Positions 43,102-52,016 are shown, counted from the stretch's first letter. The stretch: 64,000 bases of DNA from Hyphomonas sp. (GCA_020638455.1 JACKIK010000003.1:372001-436000), one strand, 5' to 3'. Numbers and translations are program-made. Notes: generated by a model from the letters alone, not told the origin.

Positions 43102-44094
43102 CTACACGGTGCGGTGCGGGTCCGAATGGTCCCACTCCGCCAGCAGCGTGCGCAACGCGGCGATGAAGGCCAGAGGCTGGTCGAGCATGACATGATGCTC
43201 AGCATGCGGAATGGAAATGAACGGCACCTGGTGGCCGAGCAGCTGGCGCATATAGTCGCCGACATCGTCGGGCATCAGGGATGAGTCCTCGCCGCGAATG
43301 ATGGCCACGCGGCAGCGCGCGGACTTCAGAAGTTCGCCGGGGTCGCGGCCCGGATCGAAATGCGTCCAGATCAACGGGTCGAACTTCCACGTCCAGCCCT
43401 CCCCGTCGGCGCGCTTCAGGCTCCAGCGCGCGATATAGTCCATTGCGTAGAGGTTCTCGCATTGCTGCGGCGGGGCGAGGCGGAAACGGCCAAGGGCACC
43501 CGCAAGGTCCGGATAGACCCGGTTTGGGCGTCCCTTGCGGTCCGGTCCCCGATGGGGGCGCTCCGGCGGGTTCACCGGGCTGTCGACGATCACCATGCCC
43601 TCGAACCGCTCGCCATATTTCGCGCCAGTCACGAGCGTGACGAAACCGCCGAAGGAATGCGCCACGATGATCGGCTTCGTCGGCCCGTCGAAAAGGCCCG
43701 CAGCTTCCGCCACGGCCACCTCTTCTTCGGCAAACGTTTCCATATTGTACTTTTCGCGCTGGTCGCTGTCGCCCATGCCGGAAAATGTGATGGCGGCAAC
43801 ATTGTAGCGGCTCGCAAAATACGGCGCGATGAAGTCCCACCAATGGGCGTGGGCCCCGTTGCCGTGCACAAGCAGGAGGCCCGGCGCGCCCCGCCTGCCC
43901 CAGCGCTGATAGGTCACGTTCGCGCCCTTAACCGTCACCGAACCCGTCTCGTAAGGGGTGGCGACCGCCTTACGGAACCAGTCCGGCGCCGGGGGCACCT
44001 CGCCGTGGAACGGCGCGAGCGGGCCGCCTTCGGACGGAATTTCCGGCGGCTGGTCGCGAACGATTCCCCTGTTTTCCCCGCTCATCCCATTCAT
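43102..44094 (-). CDS. Alpha/beta hydrolase
   Basis: 330 residues, cytosolic. LLLVHGNGAHAHWWD (oxyanion loop), nucleophile Ser in IIVAHSFGGFV, acid in IRGEDSSLMPDD, and His in HAEHHVMLDQP complete the triad. The family is broad (esterase, epoxide hydrolase, haloalkane dehalogenase-like). ATG 44094 has CAGGGAA just upstream; ATG 44085 is an alternative. Convergent with the DUF900 gene. Confidence 0.8.
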   Translation of the reverse strand: MNGMSGENRGIVRDQPPEIPSEGGPLAPFHGEVPPAPDWFRKAVATPYETGSVTVKGANVTYQRWGRRGAPGLLLVHGNGAHAHWWDFIAPYFASRYNVAAITFSGMGDSDQREKYNMETFAEEEVAVAEAAGLFDGPTKPIIVAHSFGGFVTLVTGAKYGERFEGMVIVDSPVNPPERPHRGPDRKGRPNRVYPDLAGALGRFRLAPPQQCENLYAMDYIARWSLKRADGEGWTWKFDPLIWTHFDPGRDPGELLKSARCRVAIIRGEDSSLMPDDVGDYMRQLLGHQVPFISIPHAEHHVMLDQPLAFIAALRTLLAEWDHSDPHRTV

Positions 44095-44219
44095 TTCCCT
44101 GTTTTCCCGATGTTTGGGCAGCCGGCCCAGGACTGGCAAGACCGGCCCTTGCGGAAAGCCCTGCGGCGGGAGCGGCACGGGACTTGCTCGCCTCACAGGC
44201 GAAAAGGAGCGTCTGCCCC

Positions 44220-44723
44220 ATGTTGAAACGCCTCATCGTCCCGATCGCGCTCGCTGCGCTGGCCCTGCCGGCCGCCGCCAGTCCGGAACTCGCGGAAAGC
44301 TGGGGTGCCCGGGCGGCCGCCCTCTACACGGAATCCGTCGGCTACCTCGATACAGCACGGACCGGCGAGGCCCCCGCCCTGCCGGACCATTATCTCATCG
44401 ACCTCGAACGCTTCTCGGCCACCGCCACGCGTCTCGGAACATGGAACGACCAGGTCAGCGGCGCGAAGGACCTTGGCTGCATCTTCCGCGGCATGGCGGA
44501 GGAAGCAGAAGTCCAGCTCACCGCGCTCGAAGCGGCAAAGTCGGCCGATGCCAGCGAAACGGCGCTGAAGCGCCTCGTCACCCTGTTCGACGATGCGCAG
44601 GAAATCTCCGTGGCCGCCGCGTGGGCCGCGCGCCATGACGGCCAGATGCCGGATGGTTCGGACGGCATTCCGGCCGCCTGCCCCGCCAATCCCGCCATGG
44701 CCGGCCGGATCACCTCCTACTGA
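44220..44723 (+). CDS. Hypothetical periplasmic protein
   Basis: 167 residues with signal peptide MLKRLIVPIALAALALPAAA. The mature protein is mainly helical and Ala/Glu-rich, with two cysteines (GCIFRGMAEEA and AACPANPAM) that could form a disulfide. AAGGAG precedes ATG 44220. No family recognised. Convergent with the PlsC gene, 3 bp apart, and divergent from the hydrolase. Confidence 0.65.
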   Translation: MLKRLIVPIALAALALPAAASPELAESWGARAAALYTESVGYLDTARTGEAPALPDHYLIDLERFSATATRLGTWNDQVSGAKDLGCIFRGMAEEAEVQLTALEAAKSADASETALKRLVTLFDDAQEISVAAAWAARHDGQMPDGSDGIPAACPANPAMAGRITSY

Positions 44724-44726
44724 CCC

Positions 44727-45629
44727 TCAGGGCTGGAACACGGCTTTCGGATTGCCCAGCAGTTCGTAGGCGACATGATGCTTGAGCTGTTCGGTCAGCT
44801 CGTTCGTATCGCCCAGCAGCGACGCAGGGTCGATCAGCTGACCGAACGTCATCCGTACCTTCGCGCCCTTCTTGTTGAGCAGCTCGTGGAACAGGGTGAT
44901 GTCGCGCAGCTCACCGCTGAGATTGCAGAACAGGTAGTAAAGCTGCGAATTCCAGGCATCGAGGTTGAGCGGAAGGATCGGCGCCTTCTGCTTCTTCGCC
45001 AGACCGATCACTGTCGAGAACCAGTCCTTCTCGATCAGCCTGTCCCCTTCCTTCCGGGCCAGGCGGCCCGAGGGAAAGATCACGACGCATTTTTCCGCCG
45101 AAAAGGCTTCGGCAGCCCGCTTCAGCGTCTCCCGCGTCTTCGCCGGCGAGCGCTTCTCCATGATCCACTCGACCGGGATGATGACATCCTCGAACCGCGG
45201 ATTGACGCGGATCGCGTCGGCATTGGCAAAAAAGACGATGTCCTGACGGACCCGTTTCAGCAGGTCCCAGACGGCAATGCCGTCGGCAAGGCCGGTCGGA
45301 TGATTCGCCGCAATGATCAGCCGTCCCGTCTCCGGCATCCGTTCGATGCCCTCGACCGACAGGTCGAAGGCAAGCCGGCCGGCCAGACGGTCGAATGATT
45401 CGCGCCCGGTCAGCTGCACCACCTCGTCCGCCATCGCCCGCGCCTTGCGGTAGCCGAGCAGCGAGTACAGGACAGGCCGAATCACCGGCCACGCCGGATG
45501 AGCCCGGATATGCGGGCAGCGCTCCTCGATCAGCACATCCACAATGTGCTGGTCCGCCGGGGTTTCGACGTCCAGGAAAGCCGATTTCCGCGATGCGGCC
45601 GGCTCAGGCGGGAGCGCGTTGTCAGTCAT
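44727..45629 (-). CDS. PlsC-type lysophospholipid acyltransferase
   Basis: 300 residues. Acyltransferase motif I is ANHPTGLADG; there are five rather than four residues between His and Asp, a variant of the usual HX4D. FPSGRLARKEGDR is motif III, and APILPLNLDAWNSQLYY is motif IV. It would acylate lysophosphatidic acid or another lyso-lipid at the inner membrane; there is one weak hydrophobic patch. ATG 45629 was chosen over longer in-frame starts. Confidence 0.75.
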   Translation of the reverse strand: MTDNALPPEPAASRKSAFLDVETPADQHIVDVLIEERCPHIRAHPAWPVIRPVLYSLLGYRKARAMADEVVQLTGRESFDRLAGRLAFDLSVEGIERMPETGRLIIAANHPTGLADGIAVWDLLKRVRQDIVFFANADAIRVNPRFEDVIIPVEWIMEKRSPAKTRETLKRAAEAFSAEKCVVIFPSGRLARKEGDRLIEKDWFSTVIGLAKKQKAPILPLNLDAWNSQLYYLFCNLSGELRDITLFHELLNKKGAKVRMTFGQLIDPASLLGDTNELTEQLKHHVAYELLGNPKAVFQP

Positions 45630-45862
45630 TTTCGATGCGGGCCCTCTCCGGAGATCCGGAACCGCCAGCATACTGGAAGCCTGCCGCGGGCGGAAGCAGG
45701 TGCCGCATCGGTGGCCAAACCTGCCCCGAAAGCGCAATCCGTTGAGTTTTCAACACTTCGTCAAGGATCAATTTACTAAGACGTAAGGCCGAAATGGCAA
45801 TTTGTCGGAACGACCGGGGGCAGGATGATCACCCGCATGAACACACACATTGGGGTAGATTA

Positions 45863-46309
45863 ATGAAAGTACTTTGGGTTGAGGATCACGAGCCGGTCCG
45901 TGACATGCTGGCGATTGCTGCCGACAAGGCAGCGCGCTCCCGCGTGCAGGTTGATCTCGTGATGGCCCCGACGCTGATGGCGGCGGAAGCGCGCCTGCGT
46001 CTTGAGCGGTTTGACCTGGTCGTCCTTGACCTGGGCCTGCCGGATTCGATCGATCCGGACATGACCATCGCGCGTGTCGCCAATATGGGCAAATACCGCA
46101 TCGCTGTCGTCTCGTCGCTCGATTCGCGCGACGAAGTCGTCGATTCGGCCGTGCGTTGCGGGGCGAATATCCACCCGCAGGCCATCTTCAAGGCCAACCT
46201 GCCCTTCAACCGGTTCATCCAGCGCCCCGACGCGTTCGAGGATTTCCTCATGGACTTGATGCCGCAAACGGCAGCAGCTGCCGGCAAGCCGGTGGTTCGC
46301 GCGGCCTGA
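45863..46309 (+). CDS. Single-domain response regulator
   Basis: 148 residues comprising one receiver domain and a short Ala-rich tail, no output domain. Acidic pocket Glu7-Asp8 (LWVEDHE), phospho-acceptor Asp56 (LVVLDLGLP), Ser pair in AVVSSLDS, Lys in IFKANLPF. Such stand-alone receivers act as phosphate shuttles or through protein contact. ATG 45863 gives the proper start; 234 bp upstream are without a gene and show no clear promoter. A terminator follows. Confidence 0.75.
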   Translation: MKVLWVEDHEPVRDMLAIAADKAARSRVQVDLVMAPTLMAAEARLRLERFDLVVLDLGLPDSIDPDMTIARVANMGKYRIAVVSSLDSRDEVVDSAVRCGANIHPQAIFKANLPFNRFIQRPDAFEDFLMDLMPQTAAAAGKPVVRAA

Positions 46310-46344
46310 TGCGCTGCGCTTGCCCTTCCGGGCAAGACCTTGCT

Positions 46345-46378
46345 AAGCCGCTCGGGGACAGGACCGGGCGGCTTTTTC
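46345..46378 (+). terminator. Rho-independent terminator after the response regulator
   Basis: AAGCCGCTCGG pairs with CCGGGCGGCTT (one G-T pair), followed by TTTTT. A smaller CTTGCCC/GGGCAAG hairpin lies just upstream at 46319-46336. Confidence 0.85.
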
Positions 46379-46409
46379 CTGCCGGCCAGCGACAGGGATA
46401 TGCCCGCTG

Positions 46410-47024
46410 ATGGAAGCCTTCACCACTTCGCCCGTCACCTTCGCCCTGCTCGCGGCGAACATCGTCGCCTCCGTCGTGGCGCTCACCGTGCCGGACTTCA
46501 TGGACCAGAACTCCTTCTGGATCCGGCCCGTCCGCGAACAGAAGCAGTGGCACCGCCTGCTCACCTCGGGCTTCCTGCATGTGAACGGCGCACACCTCCT
46601 GGTGAACATGCTGACCTTGTACTTCTTCGGGCCCTTGCTTGAGGCGAAGCTCGGCAGCGTGAATTTCATCCTGCTCTATTTCGGCTCCCTGATAGGCGGC
46701 TCGCTCTGGATGGTCGTCGACAAGTACAACCGGCCCGATTACCGCGCGATCGGTGCCTCGGGCGCAATTTCGGGCCTGATGTCCGCCGTCGGCCTGCTGT
46801 TTCCGTTCGCCACGATCTACGTCTTCTTCGCCTTGCCGATCTGGGCCGGCCTCTATGCGCTTCTCTTCATCGTGGTCAGCTTCATCTATTCGCAGCGCGA
46901 GAACACCATGATCGCCCATGGCGCACACCTCGGCGGGGCGCTTGCGGGCCTGGTGATCACCCTGCTCCTGCAGCCCGAGGCGCTCGACCACCTGATGCGC
47001 CAGCTCGCCAGCCGTTTCGGCTGA
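46410..47024 (+). CDS. Rhomboid intramembrane serine protease
   Basis: 204 residues with six hydrophobic segments. Catalytic Ser118 in AIGASGAISG, catalytic His173 in HGAHLGGA, and the HxxxN oxyanion motif His62-Asn66 in NGAHLLVNM. It cleaves TM helices of partner proteins within the inner membrane; the substrate is not evident. Followed 8 bp later by zapE, so the two are likely cotranscribed. Confidence 0.9.
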   Translation: MEAFTTSPVTFALLAANIVASVVALTVPDFMDQNSFWIRPVREQKQWHRLLTSGFLHVNGAHLLVNMLTLYFFGPLLEAKLGSVNFILLYFGSLIGGSLWMVVDKYNRPDYRAIGASGAISGLMSAVGLLFPFATIYVFFALPIWAGLYALLFIVVSFIYSQRENTMIAHGAHLGGALAGLVITLLLQPEALDHLMRQLASRFG

Positions 47025-47032
47025 GCGCCCGC

Positions 47033-48163
47033 ATGGCCGGCGTACTTGAGCAATACCGCCAGCGTGTCAGCGCCGGCCTGTTGACGCAGGACCCGGCCCA
47101 GGCGGAAGCCGCCGCGCTGCTGGACAGCCTCGCCGCCCGCCTTGCCTCGCCGCAGAAGTCCGGCTGGTTCGGCGCCCGGCCGGCGCCGGTGACAGGCCTC
47201 TATCTCTGGGGCGGTGTCGGGCGCGGCAAGTCCATGCTGATGGACCTGTTCTTCGCGGCCGCCCCGGCCGAAGCGAAACGCCGCGTGCACTTCCACGAAT
47301 TCATGGCCGAGATCCAGGACCTGCTCGACATCTGGCGCAAGATGCCGGACGTCGAACGAAAGCGGTCTGCCTGGCGCGTGAAGAGTGCAGGCGACGATCC
47401 GATCCCGCCCGTCGCAAAGCAGGTCGCCGCCGGCGCGCGCCTTCTCTGCTTCGACGAATTTCAGGTGACGCAGATTGCCGATGCGATGATCCTTGCACGC
47501 CTGTTCGAACAGCTCTTCGCCCGCGGCGTCACCATGGTGGCGACGTCCAACCGCGTGCCCGACGATCTCTACAAGGACGGCATCAACCGGCCGCTCTTTG
47601 TGCCCTTCATCCGCCTGCTGAAGGAGCGCTGCGACGTCTTCCATCTCGATTCGCAGCACGACTACCGGCTCGACCGGCTGATCGCCGCGCCGGTCTGGTA
47701 CGCCCCGCTCGGCAACGCGTCGGAATTGGCCCTCGATGAGATCTGGACCCGCCTGACGTCCGGCGCCGAGGCCCAGCACTGCGTCCTCACAATCAAGGGC
47801 CGGAAGCTGGAAGTGCAGCGCGAAGCAGCCGGTGTCGCGCGATTCAGTTTCGCCGAACTTTGCGCCCGGCCGCTCTATTCCCGCGACTATCTTGCCGTCG
47901 CCGCGAATTTCCACACCATCATCCTCTCCGGCATTCCCCTGCTGGGGCCGGAGAACCGGGACCAGGCCGCCCGCTTCGTCGCCCTGATCGATGCGCTTTA
48001 CGAGGCGAAGGTGAAGCTCGTCGCCAGCGCAGCCGCCGAACCGGAAGCGCTGTACCCCGAAGGCGACGGCAGCTTTGAATTCCAGCGGACGGCCAGCCGC
48101 CTGCACGAAATGCGCTCGGCGGACTATCTCGCCGAAGAACGCGTCGAAATCGCCGGAGACTAG
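47033..48163 (+). CDS. zapE: Cell division protein ZapE (AFG1-like ATPase)
   Basis: 376 residues. Walker A GGVGRGKS (60-67), Walker B LLCFDEFQV, sensor TSNRVPDDLY: an AFG1/LACE1-type ATPase. In E. coli ZapE modulates the FtsZ ring under stress. It follows the rhomboid gene with an 8-bp gap. The stop overlaps the stop of the convergent LysR gene through CTAG. Confidence 0.9.
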   Translation: MAGVLEQYRQRVSAGLLTQDPAQAEAAALLDSLAARLASPQKSGWFGARPAPVTGLYLWGGVGRGKSMLMDLFFAAAPAEAKRRVHFHEFMAEIQDLLDIWRKMPDVERKRSAWRVKSAGDDPIPPVAKQVAAGARLLCFDEFQVTQIADAMILARLFEQLFARGVTMVATSNRVPDDLYKDGINRPLFVPFIRLLKERCDVFHLDSQHDYRLDRLIAAPVWYAPLGNASELALDEIWTRLTSGAEAQHCVLTIKGRKLEVQREAAGVARFSFAELCARPLYSRDYLAVAANFHTIILSGIPLLGPENRDQAARFVALIDALYEAKVKLVASAAAEPEALYPEGDGSFEFQRTASRLHEMRSADYLAEERVEIAGD

Positions 48164-49104
48164 TTGCGCGCTTTCCTGCGTTGCGGCGCCGAGGGCGACG
48201 CCCCGATCAGCTCCGCAGCCACCTCTCGGAAAACCTCCCCGAACGCTTCGATGGCCGGCATCACCGGTGACCCCTTCCGCCAGATCAGGCTGATACTGCG
48301 CCGCGCCAGCTCATGCCGGATCGGCCGCACAACCTGAGTCGGGTCGCGCTGCGCTTCGACCACGGCATAGAGATTGGGCAGGATGGCGATGCCGGCGCCC
48401 ATGGTCGCCATCTGGCGTACGGCATCCAGCGAGGTGCCTTCATATTCGGTCGAGACGTGCGCACCGGCAACGTCGGCAAGGCGCTGGGTAATCACACTGA
48501 GGCGGTGGCCCGGCCCGAGGCTGAGCAGTTCCCTGCCCTTCAGCGCATCAAGGTCGACGGGGCCGGTGTCCCGCGACAGCGGATCCTCCTGCGCGGCGCA
48601 GACATACAGCGTCTCCTCGAACAGCGGCATGCTCTGGCCGTTCACATGATCCTCCGGCGTAGAGATGATCATGTCGAGCCGGCCGTCGGCGAGGCGTTCC
48701 TCAAGATCAACCGTGCGTTCCTCACGCACGCTCATGCGGAGTTCCGGGAACAGGCGGTGCAGTTCCTTCACCGCGCTCGGCAGCAGGTAAGGCCCGATGG
48801 TCGGCACCGTGCCCAGCCGGTAGCGCCCCGCAACAAGCCCGGCGGGCCGCCCGGCGACGGATCTGAGGTCCTCGACCTGGCTGAGTATGGCGCGGGCGCG
48901 GCGGACAATTTCCTCCCCGATCGGGGTCATGATCGCGCCGTGGCGCCCGCGTTCCACCAGCACGGCGCCGAGCTGCTGCTCCGCATCGGCAATCTGGGCG
49001 GACAGGCTCGGCTGCGACACGTTGAGCGAGCGGGCCGCCTCGTGGAAGCGGCCTGTGTCGGCAATTGCCACGAGGTACTGCAACTGGCGCAGGGTCGGCC
49101 GCAT
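48160..49104 (-). CDS. OxyR-like LysR regulator without the redox cysteines
   Basis: 314 residues. N-terminal LysR HTH: TLRQLQYLVAIADTGRFHEAARSLNVSQPSLSAQIADAEQQLGAVLVER. The effector domain aligns with OxyR around LKGRELLSLGPGHRLSVITQRLADVAG, where E. coli OxyR has GHCLRDQAMGFCFEAG; both peroxide-sensing cysteines (199, 208) are replaced (Arg and Ala). The only Cys in the protein is in YVCAAQ. It is divergent from carbonic anhydrase and SulP with an OxyR-type site between them, so it probably controls inorganic carbon supply and itself by a non-redox signal. Confidence 0.85.
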   Translation of the reverse strand: MRPTLRQLQYLVAIADTGRFHEAARSLNVSQPSLSAQIADAEQQLGAVLVERGRHGAIMTPIGEEIVRRARAILSQVEDLRSVAGRPAGLVAGRYRLGTVPTIGPYLLPSAVKELHRLFPELRMSVREERTVDLEERLADGRLDMIISTPEDHVNGQSMPLFEETLYVCAAQEDPLSRDTGPVDLDALKGRELLSLGPGHRLSVITQRLADVAGAHVSTEYEGTSLDAVRQMATMGAGIAILPNLYAVVEAQRDPTQVVRPIRHELARRSISLIWRKGSPVMPAIEAFGEVFREVAAELIGASPSAPQRRKARN

Positions 49105-49137
49105 CAGAGTCTTCCGTTTTGATCCCGCCTCTATTTG

Positions 49138-49174
49138 ATAGCTTTTACCTATCCAAACAAGACAAATTATATAT
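49138..49174 (+). promoter_or_regulatory. OxyR-type tandem operator
   Basis: 49138-49152 reads ATAGCTTTTACCTAT, an exact match to the OxyR motif ATAG-N-T-NNN-A-N-CTAT. Seven bp later a weaker second unit AGACAAATTATATAT (49160-49174) matches at 6 of 10 fixed positions. This spacing is the OxyR tetramer layout. Placed between the LysR gene and carbonic anhydrase. Confidence 0.6.
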
Positions 49175-49234
49175 TGGAACTATCTAAGTTTCGCGGTCAT
49201 CTTCTCCGCAACAGACCGCAAGGAGCCTCATCCC

Positions 49235-49324
49235 GTGCACGCACCGGACACCCACAGTCGCAGCGCCTGCCGCCGCTACAGCGAGGTGACGCGGTCTGTC
49301 GTCGATCCGCCGCCCGCGGATTGA
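49235..49324 (+). CDS. Short upstream ORF (29 residues) in the carbonic anhydrase leader
   Basis: GTG 49235 with AAGGAG 9 nt upstream (49220-49225) opens a 29-codon frame that ends 67 nt before carbonic anhydrase. The peptide is basic in the middle (HSRSACRRYSEVTR) and ends PPPAD. A hairpin ATCCGC/GCGGAT (49305-49321) lies over its last codons. It may be a leader peptide or chance. Confidence 0.35.
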   Translation: MHAPDTHSRSACRRYSEVTRSVVDPPPAD

Positions 49325-49391
49325 GGCGACCACCGCGCCACCCTCCCTCCCCAAAACCAGTGTTTCCTCCCAGCATCGAAAGGAGTTTCGC

Positions 49392-50060
49392 ATGCCGCGC
49401 TTTGCTGCAGGCGTCGTCCGCTTCCAGACCAATGTTTACCCCGAAAAGCAGGGCCTTTTCGAAGAACTGAGCAAGGGCCAGTCGCCCGAAGCCCTGTTCA
49501 TCACCTGCTCGGACTCCCGCGTCGAAACAGCGCTGATCACCCAGACCGAGCCGGGCGAGCTGTTCATCTGCCGCAATGCCGGCAACATCGTCCCGCCGCA
49601 TACGGAACATACCGGCGGCATGACGGCCTCGATCGAGTATGCGGTCGCGGTGCTGAAGGTTCCGCACATCGTCGTGTGCGGCCACACAGAATGCGGTGCC
49701 ATGAAAGGCGCAATGAGCCCGGACGCGCTCGAAAGCCTGCCGCACGTGAAAAAATGGCTCGGCTATTCCAAGGCGGCCGTCGACATCGTCGACTCGCTCG
49801 CCCCGGATGCAACGGAAGAAGACCGCATGAAGCTGCTGATCGAGCAGAACGTGCTCCTCCAGCTGCAGCACCTGCGCACGCATCCCGCCGTTGCCGCCGC
49901 GCTGGCAAAGGGCACGACCGAACTCCACGGCTGGGTGTACGACATCCGCTCCGGAGAGGTCGAAGCCTTCGATGAAGCCGAAAACCGCTTCATCACCGTC
50001 GACACGCGCTATGCCGCCCAGATCAAGGAACTCGCCGGCCAGCACACCTGCGCCGCCTGA
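49392..50060 (+). CDS. Beta-class carbonic anhydrase
   Basis: Interconverts CO2 and bicarbonate. 222 residues. Zinc ligands Cys39, His98 and Cys101 with Asp41-Arg43 of the ITCSDSR motif and the CGHTECGAM block. No signal peptide, so cytosolic. AAAGGAG precedes ATG 49392. The SulP transporter starts 14 bp downstream, so CO2/bicarbonate interconversion and bicarbonate uptake are probably coupled. Confidence 0.95.
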   Translation: MPRFAAGVVRFQTNVYPEKQGLFEELSKGQSPEALFITCSDSRVETALITQTEPGELFICRNAGNIVPPHTEHTGGMTASIEYAVAVLKVPHIVVCGHTECGAMKGAMSPDALESLPHVKKWLGYSKAAVDIVDSLAPDATEEDRMKLLIEQNVLLQLQHLRTHPAVAAALAKGTTELHGWVYDIRSGEVEAFDEAENRFITVDTRYAAQIKELAGQHTCAA

Positions 50061-50074
50061 TACGGACTTACCCC

Positions 50075-51742
50075 ATGTCACAGACGAAAACTGCCGCGCC
50101 TTCAGGGCGCGGCCCCTATTTTGATTTGAGCAATCTGAAGGGCGACCTGTTCGGCGGCCTCACCGCCGGCATTGTCGCCCTTCCGCTTGCCCTCGCCTTC
50201 GGTGAAGCCTCCGGCGCCGGCCCCATCGCCGGCCTCTGGGGCGCGATCTTCGTCGGCCTCTTTGCGGCCCTGTTCGGCGGCACCGGCTCGCAGGTCTCGG
50301 GGCCGACGGGTCCGATGGTCGTCGTCTTTGCCGGCCTCTACGCAGCGCTCGGCGGCAGCCCGACCCTGGTCTTCGCCGCCGTCATCCTCGCCGGCCTCCT
50401 GCAGATCGTCTTCGGCGTCCTGAAGTTCGGCCAGTATGTGAAGCTGGTCCCCTATCCGGTGATCTCCGGCTTCATGAGCGGTATCGGCGTCATCATCATC
50501 GCGCTGCAGCTCTCGCGCCTCTTCGGCCACGAGCCGGACGGCGGCGGCACGATCCCGGCCTTCGCAGCCGTGCCTGGCGCCGTGATGGACCCGAACATGG
50601 CCGCGCTGGCCATCGGCGCCGTCACGCTCGCCATCGTGTTCAGCTGGCCGAAGAAATTCGCAGCCTATGTGCCCGGCCCGCTCGCGGCGCTGGTGGTCGG
50701 CACGCTGGTCAGCCTCGTCCTGCCCGGTGCGCCCGTGCTGGGTGACATCCCGACCGGCCTGCCGCAATTCGTGCTGCCCATGTTCAGCACGGACACGGCG
50801 CTCGTCGTGCTGGAAGCGGCCTTCATCCTCGCCGTGCTCGGCTCGATCGACAGCCTGCTGACCTCGCTCGTCGCCGACAACATGACCCGCACGCGCCACG
50901 ACTCCGACAAGGAGCTGATCGGCCAGGGCATCGGCAATGCGTTCGCCGGCCTGTTCGGCGCGATCCCCGGCGCCGGCGCCACGATGCGGACCGTCATCAA
51001 CATCCGCTCCGGCGGCCGCACGCGGATCTCCGGCATGGCGCACGCGCTGGTGCTGCTCGCCATCGTGCTCAGCCTCGGCCCGCTCGCCTCCCAGATCCCG
51101 CACGCGGTGCTGGCCGGCATCCTGGTCAAGGTCGGCGTCGACACGATCGACATGTCCTACCTGAAGCGTGCCCACAAGGGCCCGCGCTGGGACCTTGCCC
51201 TGATGGTGCTCGTCCTCGGCCTCACCGTGTTCGTGGATCTGATCACGGCCGTTGCCGTGGGCGTGGTGCTTGCGGCCCTCGCCTTCATCAAGAAGCTCGC
51301 CGACGACCAGATCGCCGCCGTGCAGGAGCCGACCCCGCGCCAGACCAGCGAGGAAGAAGTGCAGATCCTGTCCCGCTCCGGCGGCCGGATCATGCTGTTC
51401 GACTTCGGCGGCCCGCTCAGCTTCGGCGCTGCGGCCGATCTCGGCCACCATGTCCGCAGCCGCGCCGGCGGCAAGGTGGAAGTCATCGTGCTGGACTTCT
51501 CGCGCGTGCCCTTCGTCGACGTCTCGGCGGTCCGTGCGGTGGAAACCATCATGGAAGACGCCCGCGATGCCGGAAAGCAGGTCTACCTCACGGGCATGAG
51601 CCCGGACGTGGGCGCCCTGCTCGACCGGTTCGCGACCGGCCTTCCCGGCGCCGGCAGCACCAAATTCGGCAACCGTATCGAGGCGCTGCAGACCGCGCTC
51701 GAACGCCTCAACGAGAAGCCGGACGCTGTACCGGCCGGATAG
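50075..51742 (+). CDS. SulP family anion transporter (probable bicarbonate)
   Basis: 555 residues: about 10-14 TM segments (25-410) and a C-terminal cytosolic STAS domain (about 425-535: VEVIVLDFSRVPFVDVSAVRAVE). Core motif SGPTGPMVVVFAGLYAALGG is the SulP TM1/TM3-type signature region. SulP proteins carry sulfate or bicarbonate; the operon with carbonic anhydrase favours bicarbonate (BicA-like). A sulfur operon is 5 kb away, but not linked. A terminator follows at 51773-51810. Confidence 0.9.
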   Translation: MSQTKTAAPSGRGPYFDLSNLKGDLFGGLTAGIVALPLALAFGEASGAGPIAGLWGAIFVGLFAALFGGTGSQVSGPTGPMVVVFAGLYAALGGSPTLVFAAVILAGLLQIVFGVLKFGQYVKLVPYPVISGFMSGIGVIIIALQLSRLFGHEPDGGGTIPAFAAVPGAVMDPNMAALAIGAVTLAIVFSWPKKFAAYVPGPLAALVVGTLVSLVLPGAPVLGDIPTGLPQFVLPMFSTDTALVVLEAAFILAVLGSIDSLLTSLVADNMTRTRHDSDKELIGQGIGNAFAGLFGAIPGAGATMRTVINIRSGGRTRISGMAHALVLLAIVLSLGPLASQIPHAVLAGILVKVGVDTIDMSYLKRAHKGPRWDLALMVLVLGLTVFVDLITAVAVGVVLAALAFIKKLADDQIAAVQEPTPRQTSEEEVQILSRSGGRIMLFDFGGPLSFGAAADLGHHVRSRAGGKVEVIVLDFSRVPFVDVSAVRAVETIMEDARDAGKQVYLTGMSPDVGALLDRFATGLPGAGSTKFGNRIEALQTALERLNEKPDAVPAG

Positions 51743-51772
51743 CAGGACTTCCCCCCGTTCCTGACCTCTCTC

Positions 51773-51810
51773 CCCCGCTCCGAGCCTCTCCCGGAGCGGG
51801 GAATTTTTTT
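51773..51810 (+). terminator. Rho-independent terminator of the carbonic anhydrase/SulP operon
   Basis: CCCCGCTCCG / CGGAGCGGGG, perfect 10-bp stem, then AA and seven T. Confidence 0.9.
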
Positions 51811-51919
51811 CCGATCAAAACAGTGTGACCGCCCCCGGCTGCCCCCGCCTCTTCCCTAACACCGCCTCAATTCCTATTTAGAGCTGGCGTGATGACAAAA
51901 TACGCAACCGGGCAGAGCT

Positions 51920-51943
51920 GGCCGCCGCTTAGCGGGGCCTTTT
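51920..51943 (+). terminator. Terminator-like hairpin in the rpoH leader
   Basis: GGCC(G)CCGC-TTA-GCGGGGCC, an 8-bp stem with one bulge, followed by TTTT. It sits 74 bp before the rpoH start, so it may be the end of a small RNA or an attenuator. No promoter was identified in the 206 bp between the SulP terminator and rpoH. Confidence 0.4.
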
Positions 51944-52016
51944 GTTATGTCCGAAACCCAAACGGGAACCGGCTGCCGCCTGACGGAGTTGGTGTCCAAA
52001 AGGAGGATCAGGGAGC

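Noticed and set aside
50075..51742. SulP protein as sulfate transporter of the cys operon
   Set aside because: It is in an operon with carbonic anhydrase and 5 kb from the sulfur genes, with rpoH and others between. Sulfate transport cannot be excluded, but bicarbonate is better supported by context.
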